NCBI RefSeq assembly: GCF_014805685.1 | Contig: NC_060896.1 | Span: forward strand, 11,430,889-11,494,888 | Reading direction: 5' to 3' | From: Silurus meridionalis | Lineage: Eukaryota; Chordata; Actinopteri; Siluriformes; Siluridae | Length of the DNA stretch: 64,000 bases | Made by a program: the position numbers and the translations under genes | Shown here: in pieces, positions 24,915 through 34,958 of the stretch | How positions within the stretch are numbered: position 1 is the stretch's first letter | Layout of the letters: each line of letters begins with the position of its first letter | The notes under the pieces: generated by a model | What the model was told of the DNA's origin: nothing | The model's input: the letters and a program-made list of their open reading frames with translations, nothing else | The model's database searches: none

Positions 24915-25022
24915 TCACTCACTACTGCTTTGCCAGTCATCCCAACATTCTGTGAGGTTCTATTCGCTTGGAGTAAGCAGCAGCAACAGCAAACCAGAGC
25001 TGCTTCGTTCACTGTGCCACTG

Positions 25023-25023
<1 letters not shown>

Positions 25024-25095
<72 letters not shown>
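25024..25095. repeat. (CT)n microsatellite
   Basis: About 36 CT units, starting 111 bases after the AC tract. Confidence 0.92.
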
Positions 25096-25099
<4 letters not shown>

Positions 25100-28021
25100 T
25101 TCATGAACACTCTCCGAAATGAGGCACTTTTAAAGCAAAGCCCAGGGACAGCAGTTATCTCCACTCTCTACACAGGGAAATCCCCAGCATTAATCTTTAA
25201 TTAAGGCCTTTAGAATGAAGAGGGGGAGCTGCAGCCATTTTTGTATAAGAGAAACAAAGACAGACAGAGAGGGGGAGTAAAGAAAGATAGAAGACCTATG
25301 GCTATGATAACAGAAAGATGACAAAGAGATTGATAACAAGCAACACAGTGCAGGAGTATATTAGAATCAATTTGTTTTTCCCTCATCATGTATGGACATC
25401 ATCTATGGCTAAGCTAACTGACATTATTTTCTTTCACCACAGCACTGTTGAAAGCTGATTGGTCAGAAGTTATGAATTAGCTTTCTATGGCAGCAGCTCT
25501 GACAACAGTGCCACCTGCAAGGCCCATGTAATGCACTCATTCTGATATAATATGCTTGTGATGTTTTTTTAAGCAAAATGTGACTTCGCATAATCTAATT
25601 AATTGTATTTTATAAACATCAACATTTATAAACATTAGGTGAAGAGGAATTAAGTCAAAGCTTTGTAATGTAATGATTAGAGGTGGCTGTCCCTTTACAT
25701 GTACAGTGTTCTTAAGCTCAAAAGGGCAAAAAGACTAGTGAGGGAATGTTAATAGCTGTTATGATGTATGTGATGACAGAAAATGAACTGCTTCATGCTG
25801 TTTCACACTATAAGTGCATAAAAAGATATTCAATTTGTTTAAATTTGTGGTGGTAGGATACATACATCAGGATGTGCTATAATAGAAAATTAATAAACTC
25901 CAGAACAGTGGAAATAACTCTCTGTGTTTAGCCAGTTCATACTAGTCAACCAGCATAACTTTTTTGTCATATGAAAAAAGAGACAAAGTCACAAGCTTTG
26001 TGTTTTATATTTTATATACCTTTGAATTATACAGTTGTTTTCGACATTGTATTTCCAATACAGGATTGCAAATTCCTCTTTTGTGTATATCTTGGGATGT
26101 GACTGATATTTAGGAAATGTTGGGTGGTAACTGTGACAGTGCACCGTATGCATGTCATATTGCTTATGCACGCTCCACATGCTGTTGCTGAGAACAAATG
26201 AGCAAACAGCTTGCTACCATGCTTACTGAATGCAAATCTTGCAAACTCCTCTTTGTCTGCTCTGCTTGAAAATGCTCATAAAAACAACAACAACAACAAT
26301 AACACAAGCTTCTTATTCCCAAGCTGAGTGCTGTATATTATACAGTTTCACCTCCCATCTGAGTTGGTCAGCATTCAGTCAGATCAGATTATAATAAAAT
26401 GCTGATGTACTATGATCTCTGTTCTTCAGCGCCGATGGCGAGCGCTGGCTTTATAGTGCTATCCCATTGAGAGTGAGTGTCATCAGACAGTAGTTAATGC
26501 CTATGAAAGTTTAATGCCTTCTTGATGAAAGCCATGGAGAGGACCAAGTGAGGGATGGCGTACTGCGCTCCGAGGGGAGAGAAAGAATAAATGGAACTAA
26601 TTATCAGGTGAATGGGAATCTGGCTTCAGTTAGTGCAGTGTGTTGTGCTACAGTAGCTGGGAAGAGGCAGATGTAGGTCTTTGCTTAGCGCACTGCAGTA
26701 GTGCCAAATGAACCCAGTTGAGCTCCAGGGAAAGCAGCTTTATGCAGCTAGGGGACACAAAGGCACCTGTGGTCCTGATCAACACCTGGCTATCACAGTC
26801 AGTCTGTTATGTCATATAATTGCTTTAATGGGCTTTCCTGATGTCTCAGTAATAGTCACAGGCCTACCTAAGCCTTATTTATTCTTTTTAGTGTCGATAT
26901 GCAATGTTGTAGGTCTTAGAACGGTTCTACAAACCCTATGTAGTTTCATATAAATACAGCAATTTTTATTTATACTTGTTTTATTTACTATTTATTTAAC
27001 AGAGCAAACAAGTAAACACAAAACAAAGAACATGTAAAAACTATGTCACAGGAACTAGCTAACCATAATCTGAGACAAGAATAGGGACAGACACTGACCA
27101 GGAAAGACAAATGCAAAACAATGGGTGAGGTGCAAGGTGTGACTTGAATGCTCATTAGCTGAAAATGTGGCACACTTGCAAACTCAGTCATGTGAATTTC
27201 CCGTAATATATTAACATGCGAGTAATGCAGTGCGCATTTCTGTTTGACCATTTTCATTAAAAATATAAATAAATAATTATAAAATAAGCTAATTTATAAG
27301 ATTCAATGCCACACACATTTATTTATAACGTCCTTTCTTTACTTAAACATAAAAAAACTTCAGTAAAAAATAAATTTTTAATAAAAAAACTGGAACAAAA
27401 ACTACCATGATGCACACATCCGACAATTAAAACCATCTGTGTAAAAACACCGTGGTGTCCAGGTCCTGGGCGCGGCCTTTCTTGTCCCACCCCTTCAGCC
27501 CCAAAACCGCGGTTAATTCCAACATCTCAGAGTTTAGGGATTATGGCTATGGTGTCATGCCACAGGTTGAAAAGACGCTAGCACGCTATCTCTCCACGGG
27601 TTTGGCATCTTCCCTTAAACTCCCGACATTATGGGGCTGCTCAGGCAAGTGCAAATCCCGCGCGGTGCCCGTGGTCAAAGCCCCATGAGGTGACAGATCT
27701 GAGGACTGTCATCTCCAGGCAGAAGGCTTCGGCCAAAAAGGGCCTAACCCGACCTGTGGAGGGATGACCGGGCGTGTAGCACGGTCATCCTTTTCTTGGT
27801 GTCGGTTTTTCCCCTGGCCCCTTCAGGGACCTGGTTCGTTAACCCTGCCACAAAATGTGCTTCACGGCACAGCCAGCTACACCGAGCTCCTGAGGTCCCG
27901 CCCGGACCAGGGGGTCTCATTTCCAGAGCCATGTTTGGGCACTGCCATGGCTCTGGACACAGCGGAGGTCAGTCTCGAGAGAATGATACCCTTAAGGGAG
28001 AACCTGGCAGCTTGAAGGGCT

Positions 28022-28600
28022 TTGCCAGATGTGTGGGTCCTGCGTACTGTAGAGCAAGACTACGCGATTCAGTTCGGGTCTTGCCTGCCCTGGTTCAAAG
28101 GGCTCTCTCTAACTTTGGTGAGAAGCGAGCAGGCTCTGGTCCTGGAACGAGACGTAAATACTCTCCTAAGGAAAGAGGCCAATGAGGTGGTCCCTCTGTC
28201 AGACAGAGAGTCCGGGTTCTACAGACAGGACTTCATAGTTCCCAAAAAGGACGGTGGGTTGCGTCCTATACTTGATCTACGTCAGCTGAACCGCTTTTTG
28301 ATGAGGCTCCGGTTCAGGATGCTGACCCCCAAGCAGGTCATGTCTCAGATCAGATCCAAGGATTGGTTTGTCACAGTAGATCTAAAGAATGCATACTTTC
28401 AAGTACCCATCCTCCCTTTTCACAGGAAGTTTCTGAGGTTTGCTTTAGGGTCAAAGAATTCCAATATTGGGTCCTTCAATTCAGCCTTGCCCTGTCACCC
28501 CGCACCTTCACAAAGGGACTTCAGGGCATCCGTATCCTCAATTATATCGATGATTGGTTGATATTAGCTTATTCAGAGCAGTTAGCGGCCCAGCATTGAG
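28022..28600 (+). pseudogene. DIRS copy A reverse transcriptase fragment
   Basis: Carries FIVPKKDGGLRPILDLRQLN (fingers region), WFVTVDLKNAYFQVPI with the motif A Asp, then, after a frameshift near 28,460-28,520, GIRILNYIDDWLILA with the YIDD catalytic motif. A deletion removes the conserved block between motif A and YIDD seen in copy B. Stops and frame changes make it non-functional. It is about 80% similar by eye to the corresponding part of copy B. Confidence 0.85.
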
Positions 28601-28654
28601 ATGTTGTTCTCACTCACATGAAGGAGCTGGGGTTTTGACTGAATTCCGGGAAGA

Positions 28655-29560
28655 ATGTGCTTTCTCCGTCACAGAGAACCACCTGCCCGCATAGCGTCCA
28701 TCCTCATGGTGGTCAGGAAGGTCAGAGAAGGGCAGTCACTCACTGTCAAGCAGTTCCAGAGACTGCTCAGGCTCTTGGCAGCAGTGTCCAGGCATTCACT
28801 GGGCAGAGACCCACTCCTGACGAGTTTTCTCTGCGGCACCCAGAGGCTGAGGCATCCGATGCGTCCCAGAGTGCCTGGTTGGGACCTGGCCGTAGTGTTG
28901 GAGGATCTATCCAAAACCCCCATCAAGCCTTTGGATGAGACTTTGTGGAGGCACTTGTCCTTTAAAACCGCTTTCTTGCTGGCCATTTGCTCTTTGAGAA
29001 AAGTAGGTGATATGCAGGCCCTCTCTGTGGCCCCCTCTTTCCTGGAGTTTTCTCCAGGTATGACCAGTGCCTTCCTGCACCCTAGAGCACTAGGTTACGT
29101 CCCCAAGGTGCCCCCGGTCGTCCCACGACCTGTCAGACTCCAGGCATTCAACCCTCCTCCATTCCTGACCCCAGACCAGAAGAGATTTAACCGGTCCGGT
29201 GTTATGTCCACTGTACGAGTCCCTGGAGAAAGTCGGAACAACTGTTCATCTGCTACAGCCCTCCGAGGAGAGGCCTTCCTGCTCACAAGCAGATGCTCAG
29301 CAGGTGGATTATTGACGTTATTGCATCTTCCTACGGGTCCTCTGGTCACCCGCTCCATTCAGGGTCAGAGCTCACTCGACCCGGAGTGTGGCAGCCTCTA
29401 AGTCTTGTTCCTCTGTAGTGTCCCTCCAAGACCTCTGCAATGCTGAGGGGTGGTCCACCTCTCTCACATTTGCCAGGTTTTACAACCCTGACCTCTGTGC
29501 CACTCCTGGCACATCTGTCCTTCGACTCAGTTGTGCTCATTCACACTAGTCAGGGACTGG
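28655..29560 (+). pseudogene. DIRS copy A RT-recombinase fusion remnant
   Basis: The frame opens with the RT connection (REGQSLTVKQFQRLLRLLAA) and jumps at about 28,790 to the recombinase (SLGRDPLLTSFLCGTQRLR), so RNase H and the N-terminal core-binding part of the recombinase are missing. The catalytic part shows LRKVGDMQALSV with the first Arg, and after a frameshift near 29,350, AHSTRSVAAS (His-x-x-Arg) and FARFYNPDL with the nucleophilic Tyr. All tetrad positions I can place are present, but in two frames, so no intact enzyme is made. Confidence 0.8.
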
Positions 29561-29915
29561 TCAGTGTAGTGTTATCAGACTCTCATTCCCAAAGCATTCC
29601 GACACAGCTCGAGTTTCTGAAAGGGAATGTCTCTAGGTTATGTATGTAACCCTAGTTCCCATGAAAAAAACATGAAAAACTCCCTGAGATGGCATAAGGA
29701 AACGTTGAGAGGAACGAGACTCAAGAGGGAACCTATCCTCATCTAGGTGGCACCGAATATCCATTTATTACAGCATATCGATGTTGAGGTGTGCAGTGAT
29801 GGTGATCAAATGCAAACTGTAGTCCTGAGTCAGTGTAGCAGACTGTTGACATTAAGTACATTTCATTTGATGGGGAGCCAGTGTAGGCTGGCAGATTAAA
29901 ACAGGGATGATGTGG

Positions 29916-30075
29916 TCACGTGATGTGGTTTCTAGATCTAGTTAGGAATCTTGCTGCTTCAGTCTGGACTAATTTATTTATGCACTTACTAGAACACCCA
30001 AACACTAAAGCGTCACAGTAGTCTAATGAAAATGTAACTAAAGCATGAACTAGTTTTTCTGCATCCTGTAACATA
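29916..30075 (-). pseudogene. LINE RT C-terminal fragment
   Basis: Translates on the minus strand to QDAEKLVHALVTFSLDYCDA, then CINKLVQTEAARFLTRSRNH. This is the thumb and post-RT region of CR1/L2-like LINEs, where family members have LDYCNALL and NAAAR motifs. The fragment is truncated by the TA-rich junction at its 5' side. Confidence 0.75.
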
Positions 30076-30104
30076 TATATATATAGCAATTTGTTCAATA
30101 TTTA

Positions 30105-30637
30105 TACAATACAGAAAAAAAGTTTGGACACACCTTCTGATTCAAAGAGTTTTCTTTATTTTCATGACTATGAAAATTGTAGTCACACTGAAGGCATCAA
30201 GGGCTATTTGACCAAGAAGGAGAGTGATGGGGTGCTGCGTCAGATGACCTGGCCTCCACAGTCACCGGACCTGAACCCAATCGAGATGGTTTAGGGGTGA
30301 GCTGGACCGCAGAGTGAAGGCAAAAGGGCATCTCCTTCAAGACTGTTGGAAGACCATTTCAGGTGACTACCTTTTGAAGCTCATCAAGAGAATGCCAAGA
30401 GTGTGCAAAGCAGTAATCAAAGCAAAAGGTGGCTACTTTGAAGAACCTAGAATATGACATTTTTCAGTTTCAGTTGTTTCACACTTTTTTATTATGTATA
30501 TAATTCCATATATAATTCCACATGTGTTAATTCATAGTTTTGATGCCTTCAGTGTGAATCTACAATTTTCATAGTTATGAAAATAAAGAAAACTCTTTGA
30601 ATGAGAAGGTGTGTCCAAACTTTTAGTCTGTACTGTA
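30105..30637 (+). mobile_element. Internally deleted Tc1-like element with terminal inverted repeats
   Basis: The left end 'agtttggacacaccttctga' and the right end, whose reverse complement reads 'agtttggacacaccttctca', form inverted repeats of about 90 bases. Between them is the 3' part of a transposase: [18 protein letters not shown] followed by a stop, covering the third catalytic residue region (PDLNPIE). TA dinucleotides flank both ends. The 5' two-thirds of the transposase gene are deleted. The element is inserted in the LINE on the minus strand. Confidence 0.8.
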
Positions 30638-30650
30638 TATATATATCTTG

Positions 30651-30654
<4 letters not shown>

Positions 30655-30729
<75 letters not shown>
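30655..30729. repeat. (AT)n microsatellite
   Basis: About 37 AT units, replacing the left terminal bases of the DNA transposon at 30,730. Confidence 0.92.
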
Positions 30730-30730
<1 letters not shown>

Positions 30731-31880
30731 CAAATTGTGAATAAAAACAGAATGCAATGATGTGGAAGTTTCAAATTTCAATATTTTTATCAGAATACAA
30801 CTAGATGAGATATTAGATGTTTAAACTGAATAAAATCTATAATTTTAAGCGAATAAAGTTGATTTCAAATTTCATGGCATCAACACATCTCAAAAAAGTT
30901 GGAACAAGACCATGTTTACCACTGTGTGGCATCCCCTCTTCTCTTTATAACAGTATGCAAATGGCTGGGGACTGAGGAGACAAGTTGCTCAAGTTCAGGA
31001 ATAATAATGGGTTCCCTGGTGGTCTAGTGGTTAGGATGCGGCGCTCTCACCGATGCAGCCCGGGTTCAATTCCCGGTCAGGGAACCAACCACAGCCATTA
31101 GGGTTGCACAAGCCAGTGCACTCTTATTGCCGGTCCCAAACCTGTATAAATGGGGGGGGGGTTGCACTAGGAAGGGCATCCAGCATAAAAACTTGTGCCT
31201 TGTAGTTGCTGAACTGTCTTAGGTCTTCTTTGCCACATCTTCGACTTTATGATTCGCCAAATGTTTTCTATGGGTGAAAGATCAAAAATAGAAGAAGAAG
31301 AATACGGGTACTAAAATTTCCATTCTTCTTCTACGCAACGATGTGTGGTCTGGCGTTGTCATGTTGAAAAATGCAAGGTTTTCCCTAAAAGAAACGACGT
31401 CTGGATGGGAGCATATGTTGTTTTTGAACTTGAATATACCTTTTAGCATTGATTGTGCCTTTCCAGATGTGTAAGCTTCTTGCCACAGTTCATTTTAAAT
31501 GAGCCTTGGCCCAGAGAAAACGCCTGCTCATCTGGATTATATTTAGATATGGCTCCTTTTTTAAACTATAGAGTTTTAGCCACAATAATGTTGCCAACTG
31601 ACCTAATAAGTTGCAAATTGGTCCTCCAGCTGTTCCTTATATGTACATTTAACTTTTCCGGCCTCTCAATGCTACCTGTCCCAACTTTTTTGGAATGTGT
31701 AGCTCTGATGAAATCCAAAATAAGCCAATATTTGGCATGACATTTCAAAATGTCTCACTTTCAACATTTGATATGTTATCTATATTCTATTGTGAATAAA
31801 ACATAAGTTTATGACATTATTGCATTCCTTTTTTATTCACAATTTGTACAGTGTCCCAACTTTTTTGGAATCGGGTTTGT
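30730..31880. mobile_element. Non-autonomous DNA transposon, family not named
   Basis: The left arm 'acaaattgtgaataaaaaca' then 'gaatgcaatgatg' is matched in inverted orientation by the right arm at 31,812-31,847 (reverse complement acaaattgtgaataaaaaa). The right end continues through 'gtgtcccaacttttttggaa' to 'tcgggtttgta', but the corresponding left terminal 30 or so bases have been replaced by the TA microsatellite. I recognise the sequence as a widespread fish repeat, but I am not sure of the superfamily. A SINE is inserted at about 31,008. Confidence 0.7.
31008..31195 (+). mobile_element. tRNA-Glu-derived SINE, 3'-truncated copy
   Basis: Head TTCCCTGGTGGTCTAGTGG... and B box GGTTCAATTCCCGGTCAGGG, followed by the same body as at 7,297 ('cagccattagggttgcacaa'). 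The tRNA head is more complete than in the 7.2 kb copy, but the body stops after 'gggcatccagcataaaaact'. The host transposon has lost some bases at the insertion, and no clear target duplication is visible. Confidence 0.85.
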
Positions 31881-31887
31881 ATATACA

Positions 31888-31888
<1 letters not shown>

Positions 31889-31966
<78 letters not shown>
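31889..31966. repeat. (TA)n microsatellite
   Basis: About 39 TA units between the right end of the DNA transposon and the LINE RT fragment. Confidence 0.92.
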
Positions 31967-31967
<1 letters not shown>

Positions 31968-31969
31968 CA

Positions 31970-32480
31970 GTGGGCCTAAGATAGATTCTGGTGGAACACC
32001 AAACTTGACCTCAGAAAGTGTAATGAACTCAACATTTACATCAACAAACTAATAGCTATCAGGCAAATTAGACCTTAGCCAGAAGACAGCTGTTCCCATT
32101 ATTCCACTAACATTTTCTAGTCTAGCAGAGAGGATATTATGATCAATGGTCTAAAAAGCTGCATTCAGATCAGGCAAAACTGGTAAGGAGACGGAACCCT
32201 GATAAGAGGCCAGTAGCAGGTAATTTACCACTTTAAACAGCACTGTCTCTGTGCTTTGACGAGGCCTAAATCCTTACTGAACATTTCGAAAATGTTATTC
32301 CTAAGTAGGTTTGGTATTGGCCTAGAGTTGGACAGCTGACAAGGGTCAATGTCAGGTTTCCTAATTGGGGGTGATAACTACCAGTTTGAAATATTTAGGT
32401 ACATAACCTGTGCTAATGGAGGAGTTTATTATTTTTAGACAAGGTTTAATTACATCTGGAATTATCTGTTTGAAGAAACA
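31970..32480 (-). pseudogene. LINE reverse transcriptase core fragment
   Basis: Minus-strand translation gives TIDHNILSARLENVSGIMGT, then AVFWLRSNLPDS, then [13 protein letters not shown], which correspond to the RT motifs F-D-x-(I/V)-D-H, W-F-x-S-Y-L and G-V-P-Q-G-S-V-L-G-P of CR1/L2-like elements. A stop after DSY and several substitutions show decay. The sequence stops at the (TA)n just before the expected YADD motif. Confidence 0.8.
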
Positions 32481-33319
32481 TTGTGATGAGGAAATAAATG
32501 AAATTCATTCATTCTCTTCAATATGAGTAAAACGTTCTAATTGATTGTCTATTATAATTGTCGTGCATTCTACAAGGTTAATTATAAAATAGTTTGGGTT
32601 TATATTATATTTAGCCTGATGTTTTCAATTTTATTATTGAAAAAAATCATGAAATCATTACTGCATATTGATGGTGCAGTGCAGTGCGGCGCAGTGATTT
32701 TATTCCCTGTTAATTTTGCTACAGTATTGAATAAAAATGTATGATTATGCTTGTATTTTCTTCTATGAGGCTGAAGAAATATGCTGATCTAGCAGCACTA
32801 AGAGCTTTTCTATAACTCAGGAGGCTCTCCTTCCATGCTATATGAAATACTTTTGGTTTAATGGCATTTATGTTCTAATTTTGTGTGGTCTGTTTTAAGG
32901 GGTGCGTATGATCATTATTCCACGGTGCTATTTTTTTCCCCTGATCATTTTGGTTTTAAGGGGAGCTACATCATCTAGAGTGTAACGGAACAATGATTCT
33001 AGGCATTCAGTGACTTATTTAAACTCTGCGGGGTCAGACGGATATCTAATTAATGTGGATAACTCAGGAAGATTATTGATAAAACTTGTTGTTCTAGTTG
33101 ATGTGAATGTATGATTAACACGTTAACGTGGCGAGGTACTTATAACTAAGACAGATTTAAAAAAAGATAAGGTAATGGTCCGAAATAGTCCAAAAAATGC
33201 TATGTAATTATAACTGTATTTTTTTTATATTGAATCCAAATATTAGTTTTAAATCAAGAGTGTGTCCATCGCTATGTGTGGGTCCTATAACATTCTGATA
33301 ACTGCTGTTCTTAAGTAGT

Positions 33320-33430
33320 TTTTCTGGTTACCAAAATGAATATTAAAGTCACCAACAATTAATGCGTTGTCTAAAAAAGTAGCTAGATTTGTGATGAAAT
33401 CTACAAATTCTACAAGAAAAACAGAGTAGG
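33320..33430 (-). pseudogene. LINE AP-endonuclease fragment
   Basis: Minus-strand translation gives FVDFITNLATFLDNALIVGD followed by FNIH, matching the conserved (G)DFN(I/A)H catalytic block of LINE endonucleases. The position between ORF1 and RT pieces supports the assignment. Stops occur on both sides. Confidence 0.75.
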
Positions 33431-33639
33431 GCCCAGGGGTCTTTAAATTACTTGTTTTCGGATGCTAAATATTTAATATTTTTGGAAGAACTTTATATGT
33501 GTTACATTTGTGTTTAGTTTTTTGTGTGATGCTTAGATTACTATTATAAATAAACAGTTGTTTTAGCCTGTTTCCCTGCTCCCTGGCCTTGGCTCTGGAC
33601 AGTCTGGTATCTGGTGTTGTTTTGTTGTTTTACTATAAG

Positions 33640-34085
33640 AAATGAGAGCAGCACCTTTCTAAATGGGATGGATACCATCCTGCCCGTGTCCTCAAAATTT
33701 TTTTAAATTATCTATGGACCCACATTATTTGGCGCACTATTCAGAAATCCAGCAGTTCAGTGACAATAACCTGCTGTAAGCTACATCGCCACACCGCATG
33801 GGGATGGAGCTGAGCATATTACTCCATTGGACATTGCCTTCACTAATTTACACACGTCTATAATGCTACTCTTAGTAACTTCTGACTGTCAAAGGCGTTT
33901 ATCATTAGCACTTGTGTGAAAAACTATCTTAGAGAACCTATGCTTTCCCAGAACATAAGCTGACCTGCTATGTCCAGTGGCCCTTGCTCCCGGTATACAC
34001 CTAACTTGTGCTGCTGGTGCCTCTAAAGGCCTAGCTAATTTCATGTGCCTCAGAATAGAGTCTCCTATAACCAGAGCTTTTTTGG
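33640..34085 (-). pseudogene. LINE ORF1 with esterase (SGNH-like) motif, decayed
   Basis: Minus-strand translation begins KALVIGDSILRHMKLARPLE and continues QVRCIPGARATGHS and KIVFHTSANDKRL before a stop. GDSIxRH and the later (I/V)xHxxxND block are the signature of the SGNH-hydrolase-like ORF1 domain found in CR1-type LINEs. The rest to 33,640 is broken by stops. Confidence 0.7.
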
Positions 34086-34924
34086 GTTTCTAAGCGGGTG
34101 CTTCACTGAGAAGAGCAAACCTGTTGGACACGTGAAGCAGAAAGGAATGGTGCTCCCATGGGCAAGCCTTAGCATTAGCGTAGACCTTATACATGTCACA
34201 CTCCACAAACTGAATGAGCTGGATGCTTGCCATATCAGAGAAATTGCATACCTAATGTGGTTACTGTAGTGTGTGTTCACAGTTCCGAAGGGAATATCCT
34301 CCACTCACTACATTAAAATAGAAAATAAAGTGCTGTTTCAAATAGAAAAAAGAGAAGCGCAGCTGACGTAAAGAAAAGAATACAGGAAATAAAATAAAAA
34401 TTTAAGATTATTATTTAAGGGAAGAGAGATAAAAAAAAAACGTATAAGCCGATACAAACACGAAATTTGCGGCAAACAGATCAACAACAGAAAATTATGT
34501 CACATGTCACTATTACAGAACTGCTTTACTGTATTTTTAAATTCATGTTCACAGACCTTTTACTAAATATTTAACATATTCTTGTGCACAATTATGTTAT
34601 GTTGTGTTGGTTACTCAAGTTCAGGTTATTATACTATATAAATACTGTATATGCAGACAGTTGCATAGATCTGATACACCTGTCCACTTGCCACCACTGT
34701 ATTACCAACACCTACACTATACGCCTGCTTATTCATGCAGTTATCCTCACACATATACAAGTGAAGCAATCAGATACTGTGTTTGTTGTTGGTGCCAGAT
34801 GGATTTGTTTCCTGAGATTTTCTCCTGGGATTTTCATGCACAGTCTCTAGAGTTTACACAGAATATTGGTAAAAAAAAAAGAGAAAATAATAAATCCAGT
34901 GAGCAGCAGTTCTATGGTCGTAAA

Positions 34925-34958
34925 ATAATAATAATTATAATAATAATAATAATAATAA
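34925..34958. repeat. (AAT)n microsatellite, imperfect
   Basis: About eleven AAT/ATT-type units with one irregularity. Confidence 0.8.

Larger units (their letters stand above)
20030..27440. other. Intergenic region NTS-DIRS copy A, no gene recognised
   Basis: AT-rich spacer with several microsatellites (listed separately) and a possible retroelement 3' end at 23,590. Stretches at 22.1-23.3, 24.1-24.4 and 26.39-26.66 kb are of mixed composition without simple repeats and resemble conserved non-coding DNA, but conservation cannot be shown from one sequence. Open frames here are short and without motifs. Confidence 0.5.
27450..29664 (+). mobile_element. DIRS-like retrotransposon copy A, internally deleted
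   Basis: A tyrosine-recombinase retrotransposon remnant of about 2.2 kb. It carries a short gag-like start (27,540-27,700, VEKTLARYLSTGLASSLKLP), a reverse transcriptase fragment (28,022-28,600), a fusion point near 28,790, most of a tyrosine recombinase (28,795-29,560), and a sequence at 29,628-29,661 matching the internal complementary region of copy B. No terminal inverted repeat is visible on either side. The DIRS call over Gypsy rests on the recombinase and the absence of an integrase, protease or LTRs. Confidence 0.8.
29665..34090 (-). mobile_element. CR1/L2-type LINE, disrupted by nested insertions
   Basis: Pieces of one LINE occur in order on the minus strand: ORF1 esterase-like region (33,640-34,080), endonuclease (33,320-33,430), RT core (31,970-32,480), then an RT C-terminal region (29,916-30,070) and a 3' tail to about 29,665. 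The gap between RT core and C terminus is occupied by a Tc1 remnant, (TA)n tracts, another DNA transposon and a SINE; the YADD motif is missing. The clade is inferred from the ORF1 SGNH-type motif and the RT style. Confidence 0.7.

Noticed and set aside
24680..25012. Cys/Val-rich open frames across AC/TG repeats (also 12,180, 18,928, 60,271, 60,532 and 61,781)
   Set aside because: Translations of dinucleotide repeats; not genes.
27450..29664. Gypsy-type LTR retrotransposon call for the RT sequences (also 39,439-43,580)
   Set aside because: There are no LTRs, protease or DDE integrase. A tyrosine recombinase and inverted repeats point to DIRS instead.
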